From contig JAUVBI010000002.1 in assembly GCA_030591305.1 (NCBI GenBank), positions 1-40,962 on the forward strand: a DNA stretch of 40,962 nucleotides, written 5' to 3'. Source of the DNA: Pseudomonadota bacterium (GTDB lineage: Bacteria; Pseudomonadota; Gammaproteobacteria; Pseudomonadales; Halieaceae). A program made the translations under genes and the position numbers. Of the stretch, positions 26,377-34,842 are shown in pieces. The notes below the pieces were generated by a model that had not been told where the DNA came from, searched no databases, and saw only the letters and a list, made by a program, of their open reading frames with translations. How positions within the stretch are numbered: position 1 is the first letter of the stretch; each line of letters begins with the position of its first letter.

Positions 26377-26708
26377 ATCAAACTCTCCTTCAGAGGAATA
26401 GCTTTATACTACTCCTTAGAAGGCGCATCGCAAACTATCACCCTCCGCATGGACGACTCCTGTCAGAAGCAACAGCTGTCGCCCCAGCCATGCTGTTGGC
26501 ATAATCGGCCATGTCCATGATCGCCACTATTGATACCAAAAACTGATCAGGGAAATTTAAAAATCAATATATTTATCAGCAAATTAGTGGCTCAGCTGTA
26601 TAGTTAATCCAGTGCCAATACGGGCCAATTTTTGATGCATGTCCACAGCAAATAATAAATTCTAAGACCGTCATGTAAACTCACACAATTTAGGAGAGGA
26701 AAATAGCC
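26377..26708. other. 332-base divergent intergenic region
   Basis: The stretch separates the DUF4870 and cytochrome genes, which point apart. It holds AGGAGAGG just before the cytochrome ATG and a TATAGT (26599-26604) that could be a -10 element without a good -35. No open frame or inverted repeat of note was seen. It presumably contains both promoters. Confidence 0.4.
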
Positions 26709-27566
26709 ATGCGCTGGTCATACTTCATGCTTATTCAATGTTTATTAATCGCAATTTTTGGCGGTATCGTCTACTTTCATAAAGACAAGGTTGCCATTAT
26801 CAAAAAGCCCCCGGCCTCATTGGCACAGTGGTATAAGCCAGAAAATAAGCGCCAGGAATGGTTACATACCATGTTCAAACTACGCCGAGAGATACAGGCG
26901 ATTGAGCTCTACGCGTCCAATAACAACGACATAGAGCTGCAGAAATGGGCACTACAACTGAACGAGCACTATCAAAAAATAGGCGACATGGTGCCTGAGT
27001 GGAGTAAAAAACTGGACTTGGAAGCATTGTCCCGTTTGCAAAAAAATGTTCAGGACCATAACTATCAGGCAATATCGCAATCGTTGGACGACCTCAAACA
27101 GAGCTGCAACGCCTGCCATGATGATTATCGTTCTATTACCGCTGTGATGTACCGTGCCCCAGATTTTACATCGCTTGGCGATATTGCCCCATCGGTGCCA
27201 CTGGTTAAACACATGGATAAATTAATCCAGCAGGTCAACTACATCAAAATTGCCACCGAGGACGCCAAGCCAAGCATTGCCCTGGCCGAGCTGGACGAAT
27301 TAGAAAAAGGGATGCATGCCCTGGGTAATACCTGTGTCAGCTGTCACAAAAATGAAAACAGGCGCTACCCGGATGATGACATAAATGAAACACTGGCCAG
27401 CCTCAAACAGAGTCTGCGCACCGGTACTCTCAAGGATCAGGGGCAAGACCTCGGAGCCCTGGCGGTACAAGCTTGCGCACGTTGTCATGGCACACATCGT
27501 ATCGCCTACGACATCAGGACTATGCTGACTGATAAACCAGACTGGCTTGGGTTACTGCGGCATTAA
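26709..27566 (+). CDS. Membrane-anchored triheme c-type cytochrome
   Basis: The 285-residue protein has an N-terminal membrane helix (about 4-23) and a mostly helical periplasmic part with three heme motifs, C133-NA-C136-H137, C209-VS-C212-H213 and C256-AR-C259-H260. The first two lie near the ends of helical units of about 75-100 residues, somewhat like class II cytochrome c' repeats; the third lies near the C-terminus. No catalytic site is visible, so it probably passes electrons between a membrane donor and a periplasmic acceptor. AGGAGAGG is the ribosome site. It stands alone on its strand, convergent with the U32 gene. I do not recognise a named family. Confidence 0.85.
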   Translation: MRWSYFMLIQCLLIAIFGGIVYFHKDKVAIIKKPPASLAQWYKPENKRQEWLHTMFKLRREIQAIELYASNNNDIELQKWALQLNEHYQKIGDMVPEWSKKLDLEALSRLQKNVQDHNYQAISQSLDDLKQSCNACHDDYRSITAVMYRAPDFTSLGDIAPSVPLVKHMDKLIQQVNYIKIATEDAKPSIALAELDELEKGMHALGNTCVSCHKNENRRYPDDDINETLASLKQSLRTGTLKDQGQDLGALAVQACARCHGTHRIAYDIRTMLTDKPDWLGLLRH

Positions 27567-27609
27567 TTTGGCAACACATTCAGGGCACCTTGTTCACTGG
27601 AATGACACA

Positions 27610-29883
27610 CTATAAACCCTGCTTGTATTGAGCGTTGGTCGATATCGTGACAATTTTATGCAACTGAATACCTGATTCCTGCACTCCGTTCAACACACTT
27701 TCAAAATGATGAATCAATTGGACTTTATCTGGCTTCTCTTTCGACCCGCTACCGATGTCAGTTAGATCGATAAAAAATTCATCAAACAAATGCGAAAAGT
27801 CATTAATAACATCAATATTCAAAAATTGCTCATGATTATAAATACATGGGTAGCCACCCTTCTGTTTATCTACCGCAAATGAAATGCCTTTCACATTAGT
27901 AATAGACGTAGATTTTTCACATTTCAGCATGCAGCCATCGTCAATACTGGGTTTCTTACAGCCGACTGTTTGCTGAAAGAAACACTGACGACTGGTCATC
28001 ATTAAAATCGGATGGTATATGCTGTAAAGCAATTTAAAGTTCTCAGGGCGTTTAATAGTACGAATTTGGCTTTTATTGATTTCGTTAGATATGAAGGCAC
28101 CCTTGCAACCCAGGTTTTCGCTCAACGTTAATAACGCATAAGAATTGGTGGTATTTAAGAATGGCCCAGCTATCCAGTCAATATTCATTTCAAATGCCTT
28201 GTAAGCGATGCCGGTATTATTACTGACGATACACTTTGGCCGAACTTCTTCGAGCACTTTAATTGCCTCTAGATAATCTTTACCGATGAGTACGGCAGGA
28301 AACCAGGGAATCAGACCAGGGTTCTCTAAAAACATATCAATATACTTTCGGCTGCCTACTTTAAAGCTTTCTGGCAACTTAAAATAAATATCGGCATCTG
28401 TTTTATTAAATAAGTAAATGTCTTTTGCTTCTGCAATTAAAATAGACATCTTTGGTTTTTCTTCGATCTTTGCATGCTGGATTAACGGAGCTATTTCAAC
28501 TACAGGAATAACGGCTACCGAACCATTTAGTAAAAACGCCAGTTTATTTTTTAGCGCGGTTAATTCTTTAAACGGAACATTTAAACCGGCATGCAGACCG
28601 TCGAAATTAAAGTTTTCAATAACGTACCCAGAGTTATTGAAAGTTTTAAACCGCTTTTCGATGGCGGCCCGATCTATAGAGGATTGCCCCGCTTCCATTA
28701 AAATCATGTCGGTTTGAACGGTAAAAATCTGACCTTCAGTACCGCCATCAGTCAAGGCACTTTCTGTAACAATTGCTTTTACCGTTAAAGGTGCACCTAA
28801 CTGCCCAGAAAAGCTCAGCTGAAGATTTTGTTTTTCTATGCTCAGGTATTTAATTTTTTCATCGACAAGAACCCCTATCTCATTTTTTTCTTGTGATAGT
28901 TCTTGCTGTACTTCCTGAATTTGAACAACAGAGATAGCATTACTTTTTCCGTTGGCATGTATAAAGCTATGGTCGCGCGGGTTATCGATAAACATCGATT
29001 TTTTCATATCACCTTTCAAAAAAAGGTTAGTGAAATTTCGATTAAACACTTTATATAGACTTGAATCGTCATCCAATAATTTACCGGTCTCAACAAAGGT
29101 ATTAATTTGTTTTCGCCAGCTATCAACCACAGTATGTACATACTGCGCGCCTTTAATTCGTCCTTCAATTTTTAAAGAGTCCACACCAGCATCCACCAGC
29201 TCGGGTAAATCAAAATAGGCTGAATTGTCTTTTAAGTTAAGCGGAAATTTGTTGCCCGTAGTGGTGGGTTCATACTCATCACGGCAAGCCTGACTACAGC
29301 GGCCACGATTGCCGGAGTTACCCACACTGACCGAGCTTGAATAACATTGACCAGAAAATGCGATACACAGCGCACCATGAACAAATACTTCTGTTAATAC
29401 CTCCGTATCATGAGCCACTTTTGTTAGTACTTTAATTTCAGTCAGGTTTAGTTCACGAGACAGGTTAACGCGCGAAGCGCCTACTTTAGAGAGAAACTTA
29501 AGCTGCCCTTCGTTATGCGTTGTTAGCTGAGTTGAGGCGTGTATATCCAAACTCGGAAAATACCGTTTAACCAGATAAAACAATCCAAGGTCTTGCACAA
29601 TGATGCCATCAATTCCACTGTTCACCAGTTTATTGAGTAGCTTAATTACACCCACTACTTCATGCTCTAAAATAACTACATTTAAGGTTAAAAAAATCTT
29701 GCAGTTATATTTATGAGCGAGCTTAACAACACCGGTTAGATCATCAAAGGAGAGGTTGGTCGCTCGGTTACGTGCATTGAAGATATCAAGGCCGCAATAT
29801 ACGGCATTGGCACCTGCCACAATGGCCGCTTTAATAGCATTAACATCACCACCGGGTGCTAATAGCTCTATCTTTTTGGTCAT
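27610..29883 (-). CDS. U32 family protein, RlhA-like (23S rRNA hydroxylation)
   Basis: The 757-residue protein starts with a TIM-barrel U32 domain: LLAPGGD (7-13), DIHASTQLTTHN (113-124), and the U32 signature at 165-184 with C173 and C180. Two more Cys follow (C196, C200), a set thought to bind an iron-sulfur cluster in U32 proteins. The middle (about 300-440) fits the DUF3656-type region of RlhA, the E. coli enzyme for 5-hydroxycytidine at 23S rRNA position 2501. It is longer than E. coli RlhA (about 650), with extra C-terminal sequence carrying more Cys. The gene is much richer in A and T than its neighbours: 28381-28440 has 14 G/C in 60. It lies 25 bases after the M28 gene. Transfer is possible. 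Confidence 0.85.
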   Translation of the reverse strand: MTKKIELLAPGGDVNAIKAAIVAGANAVYCGLDIFNARNRATNLSFDDLTGVVKLAHKYNCKIFLTLNVVILEHEVVGVIKLLNKLVNSGIDGIIVQDLGLFYLVKRYFPSLDIHASTQLTTHNEGQLKFLSKVGASRVNLSRELNLTEIKVLTKVAHDTEVLTEVFVHGALCIAFSGQCYSSSVSVGNSGNRGRCSQACRDEYEPTTTGNKFPLNLKDNSAYFDLPELVDAGVDSLKIEGRIKGAQYVHTVVDSWRKQINTFVETGKLLDDDSSLYKVFNRNFTNLFLKGDMKKSMFIDNPRDHSFIHANGKSNAISVVQIQEVQQELSQEKNEIGVLVDEKIKYLSIEKQNLQLSFSGQLGAPLTVKAIVTESALTDGGTEGQIFTVQTDMILMEAGQSSIDRAAIEKRFKTFNNSGYVIENFNFDGLHAGLNVPFKELTALKNKLAFLLNGSVAVIPVVEIAPLIQHAKIEEKPKMSILIAEAKDIYLFNKTDADIYFKLPESFKVGSRKYIDMFLENPGLIPWFPAVLIGKDYLEAIKVLEEVRPKCIVSNNTGIAYKAFEMNIDWIAGPFLNTTNSYALLTLSENLGCKGAFISNEINKSQIRTIKRPENFKLLYSIYHPILMMTSRQCFFQQTVGCKKPSIDDGCMLKCEKSTSITNVKGISFAVDKQKGGYPCIYNHEQFLNIDVINDFSHLFDEFFIDLTDIGSGSKEKPDKVQLIHHFESVLNGVQESGIQLHKIVTISTNAQYKQGL

Positions 29884-29908
29884 ACAAGCCCACTTCTGCC
29901 TTTTGCGG

Positions 29909-31339
29909 CTAATTTTCTAACTCTGATGAGGCTGCACGACGGAAATCCACCGTGCTATTGGCAGCCAGCCAGGCGAACACAGCAAATGCTGCAACATTCT
30001 GGTCGAGCGCAGCTGGCTCGATTTTGTCCAGCGTATCATCCGGCGTGTGGTGCAGATCGAAATAGTCCATGCCATCTTGGACAAAACGGAAAGACGGCAG
30101 GCCTGCACGCACCATTGGTGTCAGGTCAGGGCCTGAGCCGGCCTTGTCCATGTCGCCTCGGACGATGCCAATAGGCGCTACTAACTGGCCAATCAGGTCA
30201 ACCACAGCCTGCCCCTCTTTCGAGACCTGCGCATTCATCTGCCAGGCCCGCCCGGCACCAAAATCACTTTCGGTAGCAATGATATGATTTTCAAGCTCGC
30301 CGCGATTCGCTTCCAGATAGGCCGAGCCGCCCAGCAAGCCCACCTCCTCCGCGCCCCAGTAGATGACCCGGATCGTACGTAGTGGACGTTTGCCACCGTC
30401 AAGAATGAGCTTGGCTGCCGCGGTCACAATACCTATACCGGCGCCATCATCAACAGCCCCTGTACCCTGGTCCCAGCTATCGAGGTGTGCGCCGATGACA
30501 ACGATTTCTTCCGGGCGCTCAGAACCCACAATTTCACCAATCACGTTACCACTCAAGCGGGTTCCTACAAAACGTGGTGTAAGCGTAATGTGAGCCCGAA
30601 TGGGCTTGCCACGTAAGGCAATACGTTCGATCTGATCGGCGTCAGGGTTCGACAGTGCCGCCGCGGGAATGCGCGGCGCATCTTCGCTATAGCGCATTTG
30701 GCCAGTGTGCGGCATGCGATGGCTATCTGTCCCGATAGAGCGAATCATAATCGCTAATGCCCCCCTGGCAGCGGCTATACTAGCGCCCTCACGGCGAAGT
30801 CTGCCATAAAAGCCGTACGAGCTGCCATTCTGGGTAGCCTGCATTGCATGGCCCACATACGCGATCCTGCCGTCGAGGCTTCCGGGCAAAGCAGCCTCGA
30901 GTGCATCCAGGCTCTCGAAGATAACCACCTCGGCCTCCAGCCCTTCAGGTGGAGTCGCTACCGACCCCCCCAGTGCAGTAATAGCCAAGGGTTGAGGAAA
31001 TGGGTAGACGATGCTGGCATGTTCCTCGCCACGCTCCCAGGCTTCCATCTCAAAGGTCTCGATACGCACATTGTCAAAGCCCAATGATTGCAGCGTCACT
31101 TTACCCCAAGCTCTCGCCCTCGCTTCAGATTCAGAACCGGCAAGCCTTGGCCCGACTTCCGTTGTCAATGACTCGACGATGGCATACGCACCACTACCAG
31201 CCATCGCGGTATCACGCAGTGTGCCGGCGCGCTCTATGCTTGCTTGGGAGAGGCCGTGATCGTCGGCGCTGACAATTGATGACAACATGGTAGAAAACAT
31301 GATCGCAGTAGCGCATATTCTTACAGATACGTATTTCAT
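29909..31339 (-). CDS. Exported M28 family metallopeptidase (PGCP-like)
   Basis: The 476-residue protein has a signal peptide (cleavage near residue 25), a protease-associated-type insert (about 130-250), and an M28 di-zinc catalytic domain. Probable zinc ligands are H285 (GAHLDSW), D297 (AVDDGAG), E332 with E331 as base (GAEEVGLLG), D359 (ESDFGAG) and H431 (DLHHTPDD). The layout matches carboxypeptidase Q/PGCP-like aminopeptidases that trim peptides outside the cytoplasm. The active site is complete. It is upstream of the U32 gene on the same strand. The start has no strong ribosome site. Confidence 0.92.
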   Translation of the reverse strand: MKYVSVRICATAIMFSTMLSSIVSADDHGLSQASIERAGTLRDTAMAGSGAYAIVESLTTEVGPRLAGSESEARARAWGKVTLQSLGFDNVRIETFEMEAWERGEEHASIVYPFPQPLAITALGGSVATPPEGLEAEVVIFESLDALEAALPGSLDGRIAYVGHAMQATQNGSSYGFYGRLRREGASIAAARGALAIMIRSIGTDSHRMPHTGQMRYSEDAPRIPAAALSNPDADQIERIALRGKPIRAHITLTPRFVGTRLSGNVIGEIVGSERPEEIVVIGAHLDSWDQGTGAVDDGAGIGIVTAAAKLILDGGKRPLRTIRVIYWGAEEVGLLGGSAYLEANRGELENHIIATESDFGAGRAWQMNAQVSKEGQAVVDLIGQLVAPIGIVRGDMDKAGSGPDLTPMVRAGLPSFRFVQDGMDYFDLHHTPDDTLDKIEPAALDQNVAAFAVFAWLAANSTVDFRRAASSELEN

Positions 31340-31486
31340 AAAAAGGCCCGAATAGAGAAAGCGGAAAGCCTACCAGCATCTGCATATCAGGACAATTTTA
31401 CCTGCCACGGCTTGCTACAGCATCAGTGACGCATCAACCGGTATCAATGTGGTGGCTTGCTCGATCTGCAGCGGCGAGGGTACCAC

Positions 31487-31828
31487 CTAGCCACAGCATT
31501 TCTTGTATTTCTTGCCACTGCCACAGTTGCAGGGCTCATTGCGTGCTGGTTTTTTATCCACTTTAATCGTAGCGACTTTGTTGAGCAGTGCGGTCAGTTC
31601 GGCAATCGACTCCTCGGCATCTTCACTCCTGTCGACACTAATCTGGGCATACAGCTGCGCTCCATCCACCAGCGCCTGAACTTCCTGCTGACGCGCCTCA
31701 CTGGTTACAACCAGGGCCAGCGGGTATTTCTCGCTACCCCCATTACTACCTGCATTGGTCTGGTAAGCACTACCGGCATGATCCTGACGTGAGTCCTGAC
31801 GGCCATTGAAGAAAAACTTGTCAGACAT
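31487..31828 (-). CDS. SEC-C motif metal-binding protein (PBPRA1643 family type)
   Basis: The 113-residue protein ends in a SEC-C zinc motif, ARNEPCNCGSGKKYKKCCG, with Cys at residues 99, 101, 110 and 111 or close to them. The N-terminus MSDKFFFNGRQDSRQDHAG is the conserved start of a small SWIM/SEC-C family found in gammaproteobacteria. Function is unknown; SEC-C zinc tails in SecA bind SecB and ribosomes. AAGGA precedes the ATG. It is not visibly part of an operon. Confidence 0.88.
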   Translation of the reverse strand: MSDKFFFNGRQDSRQDHAGSAYQTNAGSNGGSEKYPLALVVTSEARQQEVQALVDGAQLYAQISVDRSEDAEESIAELTALLNKVATIKVDKKPARNEPCNCGSGKKYKKCCG

Positions 31829-31988
31829 ATTGTGGTCCTTGTTAGGGGTAGCTGGTCATATGGATAAAGAACTATTAAAACACAAAATTGGAGGTATCCG
31901 CGCTCGCACTTGGTTCAAAGGGGGAAGTTACGGCGCTTCCAGCGGTAATGGGCCAGGGCTCTAATTAATTAGCCACCCCATAACACCA

Positions 31989-32489
31989 TCAGCCGCGCGA
32001 GGGCCATATCGAGCTTGGGCGCTTTTTTTCTTTATCGCGCAGCTTAATCTGTAAACCCATGAGAAAGTTGCGTAACACCTGATCCTTACAGACCCGATAG
32101 TTTCTGTGTCCAGGTTTTCGAAAAAATGAACTCAACTCAGGAGCGCTGAGCTCAAAACCGGACAACGCTAAAACTGCGATAATATCTTCCGACTGGAGTT
32201 TGAAAGCAATTTTCAGCTTTTTTAAAATGAGATTATTGGTCAAGGTGTTTTCTGGCTTAGGTTGCAGACCCTTTTTCTTGCCGCGCCTCATATTAATAAG
32301 CCCATTGAGAAATGTGGCGAGCATTTTATCATTACATTCCTGGTAGGAATGCTCGTCCTCTTTCAGCAACCAGGAGACAATATGCCCACGCCTGACCTCA
32401 ACATCAGCCAATGCAAAGATTTCGATCATCTTCGCGTCATCGAAATCAAGGATATAGCGGATGCGGCGTAAGATGTCATTATTTGTCAT
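31989..32489 (-). CDS. DUF1456 family protein (YehS-like)
   Basis: The 166-residue protein carries two copies of the DUF1456 domain: NDILRRIRYILDFDDAKMIEIF (split by wording here: residues 4-25) and a second copy from about residue 86 (ILKKLKIAFKLQSEDII). Each copy is helical and ends in a CND/CKD...FLNGLI/FLMGL pattern. E. coli YehS is a homologue of unknown function. The C-terminal tail is short and basic. It follows the LysR gene on the same strand after 46 bases and might be co-transcribed with it. Confidence 0.9.
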   Translation of the reverse strand: MTNNDILRRIRYILDFDDAKMIEIFALADVEVRRGHIVSWLLKEDEHSYQECNDKMLATFLNGLINMRRGKKKGLQPKPENTLTNNLILKKLKIAFKLQSEDIIAVLALSGFELSAPELSSFFRKPGHRNYRVCKDQVLRNFLMGLQIKLRDKEKKRPSSIWPSRG

Positions 32490-32535
32490 TTTCTGGCTCT
32501 ATCAACTTTCGGCAGTTAATGTGGTGGCACCCCAT

Positions 32536-33543
32536 TTAAGCAGACTCCTGCTCTGCAAACATTTCACCGGTCCTGCTCTCTACCTCAACCCTACTATCGG
32601 AACGAGTTAAATGCTTCATGAGCAGTGCACGCATCCATTGATGCGGCGCACTGCGCGAGGCCCGTGTATGGCGCATCAGGGACATCTTCCCTCTATTACT
32701 GCTATGCGTATTGCGAATCATGCGCTGCAACTCGGCGGGCAATTCCCGCCCTGTAATACGGTCGCTGTACAGCCCTCCCTCCTCAAATCCGGCATTGGCC
32801 ACCAGCAGTGAATCGGTGCAGGTCAGCACACCAACCGCCGAGGCAAACTGGGTCGTCTCCAGGCGAATATCCCGGTGGACGCCATACTGCCCCAGCACAT
32901 CATCAACCATGCTGGTATTTTCCCGGGTCAAACCGGGCAGATACAGACGCAGATGGGGGAATGCGAGAAACTCCTGCAAACCCATCTCCTTATTATTCAG
33001 GGGATGATTAATTCGCATATAACAGCGCGGAGCAATGGCGGCTATGGGCTCGGCCAATATATCCCGCTGGGTTTCCAGGGCGACGAAGGCAGCAAAGTCG
33101 GCCTCACCCTTCTTTAATTGCTCCTGGTAATCCGGTGTCACATCACCGGTGATAATCAGTACACCGGTAGCCACCTCGCTGAGCTCGGCCATTAACCCAG
33201 GCAACAGGGCCTCACTGAGAATTGGCGGCAGCAGTAATTTAAAGCTGCCGTTGTACGTCTCGGGAGTAAAGTCATCCGAGCCCAACACCCGCTCCACCGT
33301 TTCCAGCAGGGCCGGCAATTCTTTTCCCAACGCCTCTGCCCGAGGAGTGGGAACCAGGCCGTGAGCGGTACGGGTGAACAACTCGTCATCAAAAGACTCC
33401 CTGAGTTTTTGCAGGGTTTTACTCAGTGCGGGTTGGGATACAGACAGGCGCTCTGCCGCGCGGGTGACGTTGCCCTCTTCCAACAATATTTGTAAGGCAA
33501 CCAACAAATTAAGGTCGGTACGGATCAGTCTACGGGATATCAT
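32536..33543 (-). CDS. LysR-family transcriptional regulator
   Basis: The 335-residue protein has the N-terminal LysR helix-turn-helix (LNLLVALQILLEEGNVTRAA then LSVSQPALSKTLQKLRE, about residues 12-55) and an effector-binding domain from about residue 95. The C-terminal 40 residues are longer than usual and rich in Arg and Glu. GAGG lies five bases before the ATG. A T-N11-A LysR box sits 15 bases upstream of the start, so autoregulation is likely, and the divergent DUF4136 genes are candidate targets. The effector is unknown. Confidence 0.93.
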   Translation of the reverse strand: MISRRLIRTDLNLLVALQILLEEGNVTRAAERLSVSQPALSKTLQKLRESFDDELFTRTAHGLVPTPRAEALGKELPALLETVERVLGSDDFTPETYNGSFKLLLPPILSEALLPGLMAELSEVATGVLIITGDVTPDYQEQLKKGEADFAAFVALETQRDILAEPIAAIAPRCYMRINHPLNNKEMGLQEFLAFPHLRLYLPGLTRENTSMVDDVLGQYGVHRDIRLETTQFASAVGVLTCTDSLLVANAGFEEGGLYSDRITGRELPAELQRMIRNTHSSNRGKMSLMRHTRASRSAPHQWMRALLMKHLTRSDSRVEVESRTGEMFAEQESA

Positions 33544-33557
33544 AGCAGCCTCGAGAA

Positions 33558-33638
33558 ATAACCTATTGTTATATCACCTATGCTAACAAAGTCCCTGCTG
33601 TATTTCACAGTGTTTGTTGTGCACTTAAATAGGTTATT
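33558..33638. promoter_or_regulatory. LysR box and distal inverted repeat in the divergent promoter region
   Basis: ATAAC-CTATT-GTTAT (33558-33572) is a perfect dyad that also fits the LysR T-N11-A box. In addition AATAACCTATT (33557-33567) and AATAGGTTATT (33628-33638) are exact reverse complements 60 bases apart. The second copy overlaps TATTAT (33635-33640), a good -10 element for the DUF4136 genes. A LysR tetramer could bridge the sites and control both directions. Binding is inferred. Confidence 0.6.
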
Positions 33639-33670
33639 ATCTGCAAACATTGATAACAGGAGTAAAGTCC

Positions 33671-34237
33671 GTGGCGTTTCGCCTGCTTTTAATAACAATG
33701 CTGAGCTGTACGCTGGCAGCTTGCTCTTCAAACACGGCGTTACAAAACCCGAACCCCCTGAGCCAATCCAGTGCTGTTTCAGTGTCCATGCCCGGGTTTA
33801 TCACCTCACCCAGCACGGTGCTGCGCTGGCGTTCAGACCTGATCTGGATTGATGACCCGGAGGGCCGCTTTGAGCGCCGCGCCGATATGCTGCAACACGC
33901 ACTGCAAAGCGAGTTTGAGCGCAAGGGCTATACATTTGTTGGCACCGACGAGACGGCCAACTACGATGTATTAGCCGTGGCGCTATTGGGAGAGATAAAA
34001 GGGCATACTGAAGTGGAGGAGACTTTCCGTATGTACCCCTCCCTGAGCACCCCCTCCCAGGGATACAAACGCGGCACTATACTGGTGGCACTGGCCCCTG
34101 CAGGAACCAACACGATCGTATGGCGCGGAGCTCTGGAAATGTTTACCGATCAGGCAATGCAGGAAATACAAGTCCGCAAACAACGAATGCAGTGGGGTGC
34201 CATGCAAGTACTCAGCAGCATCCCAAACTATAAGTGA
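33671..34237 (+). CDS. DUF4136 lipoprotein
   Basis: The 188-residue protein has a lipoprotein signal with LAAC (C18). The mature part, with TFVGTDETANYDVLAVALLG and LVALAPAGTNTIVWRGALE segments, fits the DUF4136 family of outer-membrane or periplasmic lipoproteins of unknown function. I chose the GTG at 33671, which has AGGAG eight bases upstream; the frame is open to a TTG at 33650, but that would place the hydrophobic core too far in. It overlaps or nearly abuts the next DUF4136 gene, so the pair is likely a duplication within one operon. Confidence 0.82.
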   Translation: MAFRLLLITMLSCTLAACSSNTALQNPNPLSQSSAVSVSMPGFITSPSTVLRWRSDLIWIDDPEGRFERRADMLQHALQSEFERKGYTFVGTDETANYDVLAVALLGEIKGHTEVEETFRMYPSLSTPSQGYKRGTILVALAPAGTNTIVWRGALEMFTDQAMQEIQVRKQRMQWGAMQVLSSIPNYK

Positions 34238-34245
34238 GGCATATC

Positions 34246-34827
34246 ATGCGCTTTCCACCCGTCACCGTAATTACAGCCCTACTGATACTGACACTATCGG
34301 CCTGTAGTGGTGTAGAGACACATCCCAATGAGACCGACACCTTCTCCGCAGGCAATTATCACTATTATAGCTGGCGCAGTAAGCCCATTATGAACAGCAC
34401 AAACTCCCGAGATCCCATGTACACACTGGATCCAATACTGAGAGAAGCGATTAACGTGACCCTGCAAGACAAGGGCTATGTGCTGGATGCACAGCGCGCC
34501 CAATTCAGTGTGGACTACTTGTTTGCCGAAGGCGTGCGTGACGGCGTCAAGGGTGAAGCGGCCAGCAATCTCTCTACCCACCCCGGAATAGTACCCAACC
34601 GCAATATCGACCAGGCCAGTATCGATAACGCCTATGCCCTGGCCGGATTAAAGGAAACGCGCAATATTGGCATTCAATTCAACGATATTGAGCGTAGGGA
34701 AGAGGTCTGGCGCGTTCTCATTACCAAAATGGTCGATGACGCAAACATCACCGAAGACTCTCGCCTGTACAAATCTGTTACTGCAGCCGTGAAGCAGGGT
34801 ATGCGTTCACTGCCCAACGCCCGATAA
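34246..34827 (+). CDS. DUF4136 lipoprotein (second copy)
   Basis: The 193-residue protein has a signal peptide with LSAC (C20). Mature sequence includes YHYYSWRSKPIM, LREAINVTLQDKGY and a C-terminal helical part, all typical of DUF4136. The ATG at 34246 has GAGG six bases upstream; an in-frame GTG at 34234 overlaps the previous stop and is the alternative. Its sequence is clearly diverged from the first copy. The function is unknown. It is convergent with the hydroxyacid dehydrogenase, with 15 bases between. Confidence 0.83.
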   Translation: MRFPPVTVITALLILTLSACSGVETHPNETDTFSAGNYHYYSWRSKPIMNSTNSRDPMYTLDPILREAINVTLQDKGYVLDAQRAQFSVDYLFAEGVRDGVKGEAASNLSTHPGIVPNRNIDQASIDNAYALAGLKETRNIGIQFNDIERREEVWRVLITKMVDDANITEDSRLYKSVTAAVKQGMRSLPNAR

Positions 34828-34842
34828 ATACCGAAACGCTTC

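Noticed and set aside
26377..26708. Possible small gene or RNA between DUF4870 and the cytochrome
   Set aside because: The only ATG frame is about 18 codons with an odd composition, and no stable stem-loop series was noticed.
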